From assembly GCA_028693975.1 (NCBI GenBank), contig JAQUUF010000081.1, forward strand, positions 1-6,092: 6,092 bases of DNA. Direction: 5' to 3'. Source of the stretch: Acidaminococcaceae bacterium (GTDB taxonomy: Bacteria; Bacillota; Negativicutes; Acidaminococcales; Acidaminococcaceae). This document shows positions 1-5,579 of the stretch, one piece after another; within the stretch, counting starts at the first letter, position 1; every line of letters begins with the position of its first letter. A program made the position numbers and the translations under genes. Below the pieces are notes generated by a model, which searched no databases, was not told the DNA's origin, and worked only from the letters and a program-made list of their open reading frames with translations.

Positions 1-1
1 C

Positions 2-952
2 GTAGCGGCTCCCATTGATTATGCTAATGGTCCCAAGGGATCTTCCGTGGGTCAGGTCATTCCGGAGCCGGGCATGGGTAACTTATATATTGAACATATC
101 GTGGCCAGTGCCGATACTCGTCTTAATGGCCTGAAGGTGGTTATGGATTGCTCTAATGGTGCAAACAGCGAAATTGCTCCGGCGGTTTTGCGTACCTTGG
201 GCGCAGAAGTTATTCCCATTTTTAATCAACCCAATGGCATTAATATTAATAACGGCTGCGGGTCTACGCATTTGGAAGCTTTACAAAAAAAGGTTGTTGA
301 ATGTGGTGCTAATGTCGGCGTAGCTAATGATGGTGATGCTGACCGTTGTCTTGTGGTAGACGAAACCGGGACACCGTTAGATGGCGACCAAATGATGCTT
401 ATTTGTGCTCTAGAACTTATGAAAAAGAACAAGCTCAAGGACAATGTTCTTGTAGTAACCGTTATGAGTAATATTGGCCTGCACAAAGCTATGAAAGAGC
501 ATGGCGGTCGCTGTGTCAAGACAGGCGTAGGCGATAGATATGTTCTGGAAGAAATGATTAAAGAAGGCTATGAGTTGGGTGGAGAGCAGTCCGGCCATAT
601 TATTTTTGCTGATTATGCCAAGACTGGCGACGGTATTTTGACGGCGGTGAAACTATTGGGTGCTATGGTTAAAAATAATAGTAAGCTATCCCAAATGGGG
701 ACACTAATGCAAAAATATCCGCAGACCCTGCTCAATGTTAGGGTCGGTAACAAAAATGGTTGGGAAGACAAACAAGCGATTAAAGATGTGATTGCTCACT
801 ATCAAGAAGAATTGGGTGAGGATGGGCAGATTTTGGTTCGTGCGTCGGGGACGGAGCCTCTCATTCGTATTATGGCGGAGGGGCAAAACCAAAACCAATT
901 AGAGAAAATTGCTGAAGAAATTGCTATAGTGGTAAGAGCTGAATTAGGCTGA
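2..952 (+). CDS. glmM: Phosphoglucosamine mutase GlmM, 5'-truncated (C-terminal 316 residues)
   Basis: The enzyme converts glucosamine-6-phosphate to glucosamine-1-phosphate in the cytoplasm, the step after GlmS on the way to UDP-GlcNAc. The reading frame is open from base 2, so the GTG at 47 is an internal valine and not the start. Visible family motifs are the Mg-binding loop DGDADR (329-346), the sugar-recognition motif GEQSGH (581-598) and the C-terminal phosphate-binding RASGTEP (839-859). GlmM is normally about 445-450 residues, so roughly 130 N-terminal residues, including the catalytic phosphoserine near residue 100, lie outside the window. The C-terminus looks complete and ends in TGA at 950-952. 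No terminator hairpin follows, and the glmS promoter starts only 12 bases later, so some read-through into glmS is possible. The GEQSGH and DGDADR motifs favour GlmM over other phosphohexomutases, and the adjacent glmS supports this. Confidence 0.95.
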   Translation, partial: VAAPIDYANGPKGSSVGQVIPEPGMGNLYIEHIVASADTRLNGLKVVMDCSNGANSEIAPAVLRTLGAEVIPIFNQPNGININNGCGSTHLEALQKKVVECGANVGVANDGDADRCLVVDETGTPLDGDQMMLICALELMKKNKLKDNVLVVTVMSNIGLHKAMKEHGGRCVKTGVGDRYVLEEMIKEGYELGGEQSGHIIFADYAKTGDGILTAVKLLGAMVKNNSKLSQMGTLMQKYPQTLLNVRVGNKNGWEDKQAIKDVIAHYQEELGEDGQILVRASGTEPLIRIMAEGQNQNQLEKIAEEIAIVVRAELG

Positions 953-964
953 ATTGAGTAAAAT

Positions 965-993
965 TTGACCAATGCCACAACATATAGTACAAT
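965..993 (+). promoter_or_regulatory. Sigma70-type promoter of the glmS leader
   Basis: TTGACC (965-970) and TACAAT (988-993) are separated by exactly 17 bases, which is a near-consensus housekeeping promoter. It lies just after the glmM stop codon, and transcription should begin around 1000-1001 at a GG. It would drive the structured leader, the ribozyme and glmS, giving glmS a promoter independent of glmM. The call rests on motif match and spacing only. Confidence 0.75.
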
Positions 994-999
994 TATATA

Positions 1000-1089
1000 G
1001 GTGACAAAGTGGTGCCGCATGGGGTAAACCTACCTGTGCGGCTCATTGTGTGTTTAGGAGGAGCACAAGTAGAGCTTTGCTTCATTGAG
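1000..1089 (+). other. Structured 5' leader between glmS promoter and ribozyme cut site
   Basis: This is the RNA expected between the predicted transcription start and the ribozyme cleavage site. Hairpin 1 (1014-1042) has a 10-bp stem, GCCGCAUGGG pairing with CCUGUGCGGC with two G-U pairs, and a 9-nt loop (1024-1032). Hairpin 2 (1046-1068) pairs UUGUGU with GCACAA around an 11-nt loop (1052-1062) that contains AGGAGG (1056-1061). A small stem around 1072-1082 follows. CCUA in loop 1 (1029-1032) is complementary to UAGG in loop 2 (1055-1058), so a kissing contact is possible. No ATG, GTG or TTG is suitably spaced after AGGAGG, so it does not look like a translation start. I do not recognise a known RNA family. 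The hairpins are read from sequence; a function is inference. Confidence 0.45.
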
Positions 1090-1205
1090 AGCGCAAGTAC
1101 CGTGAGAGCGGTAGACGAGGGAGAGGTTAATCGATTAGTCAGCGGGTGCCTCTTGGTTGGTTGCAGCCATAAGCAGATAACAAAGTCCTTTGGTAACAGA
1201 GGAAA
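1090..1205 (+). ncRNA. glmS self-cleaving ribozyme (glucosamine-6-phosphate-responsive)
   Basis: The conserved core is readable. AGCGC at 1090-1094 places the expected cut between A1090 and G1091. A short 5-bp hairpin follows (UACCG 1098-1102 with CGGUA 1109-1113). Next comes the signature GACGAGGG (1114-1121), stem P3 (AGAGG 1122-1126 with CCUCU 1149-1153), the UUAAUCGA segment, and GCGGGUGCC (1142-1150). A 3' hairpin UCCUUU-GGUAAC-AGAGGA (1186-1203) fits the P4 region. CGC (1092-1094) can pair with GCG (1142-1144) as the core pseudoknot. In this family glucosamine-6-phosphate acts as a cofactor for cleavage, and the cut mRNA is then degraded, lowering GlmS. Position directly before glmS confirms the call. 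The 3' boundary is approximate. Confidence 0.93.
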
Positions 1206-1239
1206 CAAAAATTCTGCAGCAAAACAGGTTAATAACTTT

Positions 1240-1246
1240 AAGGAGG
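1240..1246 (+). promoter_or_regulatory. glmS ribosome binding site
   Basis: AAGGAGG lies 9 bases before ATG 1256, where the protein begins with MCGIVG. GlmS must expose Cys2 after methionine removal, so this site decides the start. It excludes the upstream in-frame TTG at 1190, which lies inside the ribozyme. The same AGGAGGA heptamer occurs in leader hairpin 2 at 1056-1062. Confidence 0.9.
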
Positions 1247-1255
1247 ATACTACCT

Positions 1256-3085
1256 ATGTGCGGTATCGTGGGATATATTGGTAATAATCAAGCAGCGCCT
1301 TTTCTGCTAGATGGCATGAGCAAGTTGGAATATCGTGGTTATGACTCTGCTGGCATTGCAGTGTATGAGAAGAATCATATTAGAATTGATAAATGCGTGG
1401 GTCGTTTGGAGGCTCTCAGACAAAAAATAGCGGGTAATTTGCCGGAAGGAACAGTTGGTATTGGCCATACCAGATGGGCTACGCACGGTCGTCCCTCTGA
1501 TGTTAATGCACATCCCCATGCTGATTCCAGCGGGCAATTTGTGGTTGTTCATAATGGTATTATTGAGAACTATATGGCATTGAAGGAAGATTTAATTAGT
1601 AAAGGGCACAAATTTATTTCTGAAACCGATACTGAAGTCGTGGCTCACCTCATGGCTGAGTATTTTACAGGTAATTTTGAAGATACAGTTAAGAAAGTTT
1701 TGAAAATGATTGAAGGCTCGTATTCTTTGGTGTTTATGTGTGCCAAAGAGCCGGATAAGTTGATTTGTACCAAGAAGTCTAATCCTTTGGTTATTGGTTT
1801 GGGCAATGGAGAGAATTTTATCGCCTCTGATATTCCTGCTATTATCAGCAAGACGCGGAAGACCTTTATCATGAGTGATGGCGAAATTGCCACTGTTACC
1901 AAAGATGGTGTTTGGGTGCAGGATATTGATGGTACTCCTATTAGTAAAAAAGTTTTTGAAGTAAACTGGAATGCTGAAGCAGCTGAAAAGGGTGGTTTTG
2001 AGCATTTTATGCTCAAGGAAATCTACGAGCAACCGAAGGCAGTAAGAGAAACTATGCGTGGCCGCTTGGCTAAGACAGGTGACGCTATTGAGTTCTCGGA
2101 GCTCAATTGGACAGCAGAAGAATTCAAAGATATCAACAAGATTTTTATTGTAGCTTGTGGCACTGCTTATCACGCTGGTGTGGTAGGCAAGTACTATCTG
2201 GAAAAAATGGCTCGTATTCCCGTAGAGGTAGATATTGCTAGCGAATTCCGCTATCGTGAACCTATTATTGACGGTTCTTGTCTGGCCATCTTCGTTAGTC
2301 AATCAGGCGAAACCAGTGATACTCTAGAAGCTATGAAAGAATCCAAACGCTTGGGTGCCAGAACATTGGCGGTTACTAATGTAGTAGGTTCTTCTATTTC
2401 CAGAGAAGCCGACCAAGTAGTTTATACCTATGCCGGTCCTGAAATTGCTGTGGCTTCTACCAAAGCCTATACAACACAACTCTTGGTTATGTTATTGCTA
2501 TCTATTTATGTAGCCCAACTGCGCGGTACTATTACTCAAGAGCGGGTTGCTGAGTTGGTAGCTAATATCAAAGAAATACCGGAGAAGATTAATAGAACGC
2601 TTGAGAATGTGGAGCAAATAAAAGTATTTGCCAAACGTTATGGTAGCTGTGAAGATGCCTTTTTCTTGGGACGTAGCTTAGATTACGCAGTTGCTCTGGA
2701 AGGGGCACTTAAACTTAAGGAAATTTCTTATATTCACGCCGAAGCCTATGCCGCAGGTGAGCTCAAGCATGGTACCTTGGCCTTGATTACTGAGGGAGTG
2801 CCGGTAATAGTCTTGGCTACTCAGCCTCATGTCTATGAGAAAACCATAAGCAATCTCCGTGAAGTGAAAGCAAGAGAAGCCATTGTCATTGGTATTGCCG
2901 TAGAAGGCGATACAGAGATGGCCAAGCATGCAGACCATGTAATATATATTCCGCATGCAGATGGAGAATTAGCTCCACTTATGGCGGTGCTACCACTGCA
3001 GCTCTTAGCTTATTATGCCGCATTAACTCGTGGCTGTGATGTTGATAAGCCACGTAACTTGGCGAAATCTGTAACTGTAGAATAA
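1256..3085 (+). CDS. glmS: Glutamine--fructose-6-phosphate aminotransferase (isomerizing) GlmS
   Basis: GlmS catalyses fructose-6-phosphate + glutamine to glucosamine-6-phosphate + glutamate in the cytoplasm, the first committed step of amino-sugar synthesis. The protein is 609 residues, the normal family length. The N-terminal class II glutaminase domain begins MCGIVGYIG, with Cys2 as nucleophile once Met is removed. It carries HTRWATHG (71-78) and HNGIIEN (99-105). Two SIS sugar-isomerase domains follow. The first has CGTAYHAG (301-308), SQSGETSDT (348-356) and STKAYTTQ (401-408). The second has LGRSLDYAVALEGALKLKE (471-489) and EAYAAGELKHGT (496-507). The C-terminus ends DKPRNLAKSVTVE, with K604 in the place of the conserved active-site lysine. 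Every expected catalytic segment is intact. Expression should be controlled by the upstream ribozyme and promoter. It probably forms a monocistronic unit ended by the hairpin at 3092-3116. Confidence 0.98.
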   Translation: MCGIVGYIGNNQAAPFLLDGMSKLEYRGYDSAGIAVYEKNHIRIDKCVGRLEALRQKIAGNLPEGTVGIGHTRWATHGRPSDVNAHPHADSSGQFVVVHNGIIENYMALKEDLISKGHKFISETDTEVVAHLMAEYFTGNFEDTVKKVLKMIEGSYSLVFMCAKEPDKLICTKKSNPLVIGLGNGENFIASDIPAIISKTRKTFIMSDGEIATVTKDGVWVQDIDGTPISKKVFEVNWNAEAAEKGGFEHFMLKEIYEQPKAVRETMRGRLAKTGDAIEFSELNWTAEEFKDINKIFIVACGTAYHAGVVGKYYLEKMARIPVEVDIASEFRYREPIIDGSCLAIFVSQSGETSDTLEAMKESKRLGARTLAVTNVVGSSISREADQVVYTYAGPEIAVASTKAYTTQLLVMLLLSIYVAQLRGTITQERVAELVANIKEIPEKINRTLENVEQIKVFAKRYGSCEDAFFLGRSLDYAVALEGALKLKEISYIHAEAYAAGELKHGTLALITEGVPVIVLATQPHVYEKTISNLREVKAREAIVIGIAVEGDTEMAKHADHVIYIPHADGELAPLMAVLPLQLLAYYAALTRGCDVDKPRNLAKSVTVE

Positions 3086-3090
3086 AATAA

Positions 3091-3121
3091 GGTCCATCGG
3101 CAGTTTGTCGGTGGACTTTTC
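3091..3121 (+). terminator. Intrinsic terminator of glmS
   Basis: A 10-bp stem (3092-3101 with 3107-3116, GUCCAUCGGC against GUCGGUGGAC with two G-U pairs) encloses a 5-nt loop and is followed by TTTT (3117-3120). It begins 6 bases after the glmS stop and separates glmS from the LuxR-type gene. Confidence 0.88.
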
Positions 3122-3191
3122 TATGAGTAAAAATTGACTTTTATTTGGGGTCTTTTTCAAGCAATAATTGTAATTTAATCAATCTAAAAAC

Positions 3192-3198
3192 AAGGGGG
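3192..3198 (+). promoter_or_regulatory. Ribosome binding site deciding the LuxR-type start
   Basis: AAGGGGG touches the ATG at 3199 directly but is 6 bases before the ATG at 3205. Normal spacing therefore favours 3205 (MSCLASG). In-frame starts further upstream, such as 3145, have no such site and fall close to the glmS terminator. No convincing promoter was found: TTGACT at 3134-3139 lacks a -10 box at acceptable spacing. Confidence 0.7.
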
Positions 3199-3204
3199 AT
3201 GGAT

Positions 3205-4275
3205 ATGAGTTGTCTTGCTTCTGGCAGTTGCGGGAGTATAGCCAAATTTCAGGCTAGGGTGGCATGTTGCCGTAGCGATTTGAAAACTACGGTGCTTAGA
3301 GCGTTAAGAGACGAGTTCGGGTATGATAATGTGGTTTATTGGGTGGTAGATGAAGAAGGCAGGCTCATAGAAGAGGCTAGTCTTCATGTCAGTACTCAAA
3401 TAATTCATGCTTGGATAGAGGTTTATGAAACGAAAGACCCATTGCACTGCAAAAAATTGACTAAGAATTATACGACCTGTCAAGTGAGGATGCTAAAGGA
3501 TGTAACCGATGTAGAAAGTTGCTATGAGGATAATGGCTATTATCGCGAAATATTGCGCTCGGAAGGCTTTGTCGATAAAATGGTGGTTTATTTTATCGAG
3601 AAGGGGCGTTGTATTGGTGGCCTGACTTTCTTGCGCAAAGAAGGCGAGAGACCTTTTGAGTCTAAGGACAAAGCACTACTAAAAGAATTGGGACATTTTA
3701 TAACTCAAATTCATAGTCTTAAGTATAATATTTTGGCTCTTCACCGAGATAATAACGCTCTGACGCAGTTCGCTGATTTGGTGGAAGACGGTATGATGTT
3801 GGTAGATGAAGATGCCGTAGTACACAAAATTACAGCTGGGGCCGAAAGAATAGTGCGTATTTTACAAGGTGGTGCACTAGCTAAGGATTCAATAGAAGAG
3901 TTTTTGACTCTTATAAAATTTCATACAGGGTTTGAAAAATGGAATGAGTTGCATAATACTTATTGCGAAATTAATAATTATGGAATTTATACTAGGACAC
4001 AAAAGATAAAAGGGAAATATTTTTATCGTATCATGATGATTAAGTTGAAGAAGAATAGGCTTAATTATGTTATTGAAGAAGAGAATGATAATTTGACCAA
4101 AAGTGAAAGAATAGTGCTACGGTATATAATGCAAGGGATGACGAATGCCGAAATTGCTAGCATTCTCAAAATTACTGTGGGTACGGTAAAATATCACATT
4201 ACTAATATGCTTAGAAAACGAGGAGTTAGCTCACGCGCAGAATTAATGGCGAGAGAAAGAGCGTTGGCTTTCTAA
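3205..4275 (+). CDS. LuxR-type HTH transcriptional regulator with N-terminal sensor region
   Basis: The 356-residue protein ends in a clear LuxR/FixJ-type helix-turn-helix (about 297-350). It shows LTKSERIVLRYIMQGMTNAE, then IASILKITVGTVKYHI, a recognition helix around 324-338, and a final SSRAELM. The family binds DNA as dimers through this domain. Residues 1-180 look like a GAF-like sensory fold (FGYDNVVYWVVDEEGRLIEE, then KMVVYFIEKGRCIGGLTFLRK). Residues 185-285 may form a PAS-like domain (FADLVEDGMMLVDEDAVVHKI). These two folds are inferred from pattern only. There is no phospho-acceptor receiver domain, signal peptide or membrane segment, so a soluble one-component regulator is likely. 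Nine cysteines (3, 9, 21, 22, 82, 92, 106, 136, 254) are unusual, four of them in the first 22 residues. It appears monocistronic between two terminators. Target genes and ligand are unknown. Confidence 0.85.
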   Translation: MSCLASGSCGSIAKFQARVACCRSDLKTTVLRALRDEFGYDNVVYWVVDEEGRLIEEASLHVSTQIIHAWIEVYETKDPLHCKKLTKNYTTCQVRMLKDVTDVESCYEDNGYYREILRSEGFVDKMVVYFIEKGRCIGGLTFLRKEGERPFESKDKALLKELGHFITQIHSLKYNILALHRDNNALTQFADLVEDGMMLVDEDAVVHKITAGAERIVRILQGGALAKDSIEEFLTLIKFHTGFEKWNELHNTYCEINNYGIYTRTQKIKGKYFYRIMMIKLKKNRLNYVIEEENDNLTKSERIVLRYIMQGMTNAEIASILKITVGTVKYHITNMLRKRGVSSRAELMARERALAF

Positions 4276-4289
4276 AATAAGAGAAAAGA

Positions 4290-4338
4290 AAACCTCCTAC
4301 GGTTAGACTATTTTGCATAATCTAACCGTAGGAGGTTT
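4290..4338 (-). terminator. Long hairpin terminator between convergent genes
   Basis: A perfect 18-bp inverted repeat (4290-4307 AAACCTCCTACGGTTAGA, 4321-4338) has a 13-nt loop. On the minus strand it is followed by a T-rich run (TTTTCTTTTCTC, complement of 4280-4291), which makes a good intrinsic terminator for the 148-aa gene ending at 4371. On the plus strand it lies 14 bases after the LuxR-type stop and is followed by TTTAGTT. It may therefore also stop that transcript, less efficiently. Confidence 0.8.
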
Positions 4339-4370
4339 AGTTACGTTTATATATTGTTCAGGTCTAAAGT

Positions 4371-4817
4371 TTAGTTAAAATAGTTGCCTAATTCTGCACT
4401 AGCAACGATAGCGTCATCATGCATACCTGCCTGTCGCAGGGACATCATAGTATCAAGTACTTTGGTTGTCCAATGGCAGATTGCAACTTCTTCTAAGGTA
4501 AAGGGAGAATCTTCGGCTACGACTTCACCAAGAATTTCTACTAAGGTTTTTTCACCGGCTAAAGAGAAATACACTAGAGTTTTTCCTGCTTCTTTCCATT
4601 CACCGTCATCGGGAGCCATGGTGATAAGAGCGGTGATAGCGTCATCAGCATGCATTGTTTTCTGCCAATCGTTACCTTCTAGTTTGTTTTGCAACATACT
4701 CAGCAATTCTTTTTTGTCTAATTGGGGCAGTATAAAAGTTGTTGCTGCATCTTTACCTTCTCTGCTTACAATAATGGCCTTGAGTCCTTCGCTAGTAGTT
4801 GGTTGAAATTTAAACAT
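4371..4817 (-). CDS. Hypothetical protein, 148 aa, not recognised
   Basis: I do not recognise this protein. It begins MFKFQPTTSEGLKAIIVSRE and ends SAELGNYFN. It looks like a soluble, acidic, mixed alpha/beta cytoplasmic protein with no signal peptide or membrane segment. It has one cysteine (114) and two tryptophans in the second half (74, 116). A likely strand pair near 12-32 (LKAIIVSREGKDAATTFIL) and predicted helices at 36-47 and 119-132 are only impressions. Reality as a gene is well supported: a strong SD AAGGAGG (complement of 4826-4832) sits 8 bases before the ATG, a promoter lies upstream and a terminator downstream. It is transcribed alone, divergent from ompH and convergent with the LuxR-type gene. 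The plus-strand reading frame across the same bases (4384-4806) lacks an SD and is taken as a shadow. Confidence 0.82.
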   Translation of the reverse strand: MFKFQPTTSEGLKAIIVSREGKDAATTFILPQLDKKELLSMLQNKLEGNDWQKTMHADDAITALITMAPDDGEWKEAGKTLVYFSLAGEKTLVEILGEVVAEDSPFTLEEVAICHWTTKVLDTMMSLRQAGMHDDAIVASAELGNYFN

Positions 4818-4825
4818 AATACATA

Positions 4826-4832
4826 CCTCCTT
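4826..4832 (-). promoter_or_regulatory. Ribosome binding site of the 148-aa gene
   Basis: On the minus strand this reads AAGGAGG, 8 bases before the ATG at 4817-4815. It is a near-perfect site and fixes both the strand and the start of the unrecognised gene. Confidence 0.88.
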
Positions 4833-4879
4833 ATATTTGAACTACCTTGCAAATAATAACGATTACTATTTACAACTAT

Positions 4880-4908
4880 ATTATAACATTATTTTTCTAC
4901 TTTGCCAT
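4880..4908 (-). promoter_or_regulatory. Promoter of the 148-aa gene
   Basis: On the minus strand TATAAT (4885-4880) is preceded by TGT, giving an extended -10 TGTTATAAT. A 17-base spacer separates it from ATGGCA (4908-4903), a 4-of-6 match to the -35 consensus. Transcription would start near 4873, giving a 5' UTR of about 55 bases that contains an imperfect AT-rich dyad (4852-4870). Confidence 0.6.
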
Positions 4909-4954
4909 CTTTATTTTTGAAATGTTCTTATAATGTGTAATTTGTGTTAATTAC

Positions 4955-4983
4955 TTGCTTGAAACTGGCTAAAATGTTATAAT
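4955..4983 (+). promoter_or_regulatory. Promoter of the ompH-like gene
   Basis: TATAAT (4978-4983) with TGT before it forms an extended -10. TTGCTT (4955-4960) lies 17 bases upstream as a weak -35. The start of transcription would be near 4990, about 40 bases before the chosen GTG. A further TATAAT at 4929-4934 has no good -35. Confidence 0.65.
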
Positions 4984-5014
4984 CCAATTGTATTTGTACG
5001 AGAACAAACTAGTT

Positions 5015-5020
5015 GAGAGG
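5015..5020 (+). promoter_or_regulatory. Ribosome binding site deciding the ompH start
   Basis: GAGAGG directly abuts the ATG at 5021 but lies 9 bases before the GTG at 5030. The GTG also yields a classic signal-peptide beginning, MKKQFLAV. Both points favour GTG 5030 over ATG 5021 or the in-frame upstream start at 4988, which coincides with the expected transcription start. Confidence 0.65.
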
Positions 5021-5029
5021 ATGATTTTA

Positions 5030-5461
5030 GTGAAAAAGCAATTTTTAGCAGTGATAGTGGCAGTAATGGTTTGTTTTGGTTTTGCAGGTGCTACTATGCC
5101 TAGTACGGCAATGGCGGCAGACACTATTGGGTTTGTCAATTTTAGCAGGGTGATGTCCAGCCATCCTAATTTCCAATCGGCAGCAGCAGCTATGAATTTG
5201 GAAGAACAAAAGGCTGAGAAAGAGTTTGCTTCTAAAGTAGATAAGCTAGACCAAAAAGGCCAACAAGAATTGCGTAAGACTTTGCAAGAGAAACTTATGA
5301 AACGTAGACAAGAGTTAATTGAGCCAATCCAAAAGAAAGCTTTGGCAGCAATTGATAGAGCAGCAAAGGCTCAAGGAGTTACTGTAGTTTTGGATCAACA
5401 AGTTATCGTTAGCGGTGGCAAAGATTTGACCAATGATGCAGCAGCTGAAATTAGCAAATAA
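5030..5461 (+). CDS. ompH: OmpH/Skp-family periplasmic chaperone-like protein
   Basis: From the GTG the protein has 143 residues. Residues 1-29 form a signal peptide: KK at 2-3, a hydrophobic core at 5-21, and cleavage expected after AMA at 27-29. The mature part starts ADTIGFVNFSRVMSSHP, the usual OmpH/Skp opening strand (family pattern: G-V-hydrophobic, then a helix). A charged, coiled-coil-like helical stretch at about 45-110 follows (EEQKAEKEFASKVDKLDQKG). A C-terminal strand segment AQGVTVVLDQQVIVSGGKDLTNDA closes the fold. Skp family members hold outer-membrane proteins in the periplasm before BamA insertion, so this implies a diderm envelope. At about 114 mature residues it is shorter than E. 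coli Skp (141), with shorter tentacle helices. It is not next to bamA or lpxD here, so it may be a paralogue. It has its own promoter and terminator. The gene symbol denotes the family rather than a proven orthologue. Confidence 0.87.
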   Translation: MKKQFLAVIVAVMVCFGFAGATMPSTAMAADTIGFVNFSRVMSSHPNFQSAAAAMNLEEQKAEKEFASKVDKLDQKGQQELRKTLQEKLMKRRQELIEPIQKKALAAIDRAAKAQGVTVVLDQQVIVSGGKDLTNDAAAEISK

Positions 5462-5478
5462 TTCAATTTAATAATAAT

Positions 5479-5513
5479 AAAATACGCACCTTTAGAGGTG
5501 CGTATTTTTATTT
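5479..5513 (+). terminator. Intrinsic terminator of the ompH-like gene
   Basis: A perfect 13-bp stem (5479-5491 with 5496-5508, AAAATACGCACCT against its complement) has a TTAG loop and continues into a T-rich tail to 5513. It begins 18 bases after the stop codon. The A-run on the 5' side could let it work in both directions. Confidence 0.9.
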
Positions 5514-5567
5514 GCTGAAGAAATATTGTATTTGTGGCATAATATATATAGCGATTTTATATACAAT

Positions 5568-5573
5568 GAGGGA
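5568..5573 (+). promoter_or_regulatory. Ribosome binding site of the PAS-domain gene
   Basis: GAGGGA lies 6 bases before ATG 5580 and supports that start. Upstream, TGGCATAAT (5535-5543) could be an extended -10, but no good -35 is at the right distance, so the promoter is left uncertain. Confidence 0.65.
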
Positions 5574-5579
5574 ATAGCG

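Noticed and set aside
1011..1089. Possible c-di-GMP-I riboswitch in the glmS leader, suggested by GCAUGGGGUAAACC
   Set aside because: Only the first motif is partly similar. The conserved ACGCAAAGCC segment and the second stem of that family are absent.
1000..1089. Possible tRNA or T-box element in the leader
   Set aside because: There is no acceptor stem or CCA context, and no T-box consensus or antiterminator. The hairpins do not form a cloverleaf.
1009..1284. 91-codon plus-strand reading frame before glmS
   Set aside because: It runs through the leader, the ribozyme and the glmS start, has no SD before its GTG, and its composition follows RNA structure rather than a protein.
1592..2302. 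236-codon minus-strand reading frame inside glmS
   Set aside because: It is opposite fully conserved glmS coding sequence, with no SD or recognisable protein motif; it is a codon-bias shadow.
3145..3204. Upstream start for the LuxR-type protein adding 20 residues
   Set aside because: It has no SD at 3145, and the extra residues are not typical of the family; the SD at 3192-3198 suits 3205.
4384..4806. 140-codon plus-strand reading frame opposite the 148-aa gene
   Set aside because: It has no SD and a low-complexity serine/alanine-rich translation, while the minus strand has SD, promoter and terminator.
5044..5076. Lipoprotein signal at Cys15 of the OmpH-like protein
   Set aside because: The residue before the cysteine is valine, so the lipobox rule is not met. 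An AMA signal peptidase I site lies further on.
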